Shown: in pieces, positions 13,952 through 14,016 of the stretch | Layout: each line of letters opens with the position of its first letter | Numbering within the stretch: position 1 is the stretch's first letter | Source of the DNA: an uncultured Oscillospiraceae bacterium | GTDB lineage: Bacteria; Bacillota; Clostridia; Oscillospirales; Acutalibacteraceae | Assembly: GCA_905203795.1 (NCBI GenBank) | Contig: CAJKXG010000006.1 | Span: 1 to 14,016, forward strand | DNA length: 14,016 bases | Direction of reading: 5' to 3' | Notes under the pieces: generated by a model | What the model was told of the DNA's origin: nothing | The model's input: the letters and a program-made list of their open reading frames with translations, nothing else | The model's database searches: none | Translations under genes and position numbers: made by a program

Positions 13952-14004
13952 AAAAGAATGACGAACGTAAAGCAAACAAGCCTTACACTCGTCATTCTTT
14001 TTTT
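13952..14004 (+). terminator. terminator of the Trp-uptake operon
   Basis: AAAAGAATGACGA (13952-13964) and TCGTCATTCTTTT (13989-14001) form a perfect 13-bp stem running into a T-run that continues to 14004. The inner part can extend with GTAAAGC/GCCTTAC (one mismatch) around a small A-rich loop. The A-run on the left arm means it could also act on transcripts arriving from the right. Confidence 0.92.
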
Positions 14005-14016
14005 ATGTATTCTTTT

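Overview
The window is about 14 kb of gene-dense, fairly GC-rich chromosomal DNA. It most likely comes from a Clostridia-type Firmicute; a gut Oscillospirales/Ruminococcaceae-like bacterium is my guess and cannot be proved from the window. The evidence is a classic tRNA-sensing T-box leader, strong AGGAGG-type ribosome binding sites, GTG/TTG starts, sigma-A promoters, a DUF624/YesL membrane protein, and a heterodimeric ABC exporter of Gram-positive type. I see no insertion sequence, phage gene, CRISPR array, tRNA or rRNA.

Left part (1-5540). A YesL-like membrane protein (60-1004, +) converges on a three-gene minus-strand operon, and the two share a bidirectional terminator at 1021-1054. Read from right to left, the operon is an aldo-keto reductase of the YghZ/Gpr type (5540-4536) followed by the two halves of a heterodimeric ABC exporter (4522-2789 and 2792-1068, with a 4-bp ATGA overlap). 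The two halves carry complementary sequence degeneracies, as in TM287/288-type exporters with one working and one degenerate ATP site.

Middle (5541-10240). A short divergent promoter region contains two textbook sigma-A promoters back to back and a 22-bp dyad over the minus-strand -35 box. It drives the minus operon and a plus-strand operon: an ABC-F ribosome-associated ATPase, a Nudix hydrolase, a CDF metal exporter with a manganese-type metal site, and a RimK-like ATP-grasp ligase. These four genes are spaced 11 bp, overlapping or nearly so, and 18 bp apart.

Right part (10241-14016). A new sigma-A promoter leads into a T-box riboswitch. Its specifier loop reads GAA-UGG-A, so it should sense uncharged tRNA-Trp. 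It controls a tryptophan uptake operon: lipoprotein trpX, permease trpY, ATPase trpZ, then a C_GCAxxG_C_C family cysteine protein, closed by a strong terminator. Between the T-box terminator and trpX lies a well-started 17-codon ORF (MSLTKRWRRRIISVDRI) containing a Trp codon, a candidate second-tier leader peptide. The four proteins of this operon contain only one tryptophan in 1057 residues, which fits expression during tryptophan starvation.

The most interesting parts are the Trp control region (T-box, putative leader peptide, Trp-poor operon, and an unexpected U in the UGGN discriminator-reading position) and the divergent control region between the exporter/reductase and ABC-F/metal-efflux operons.
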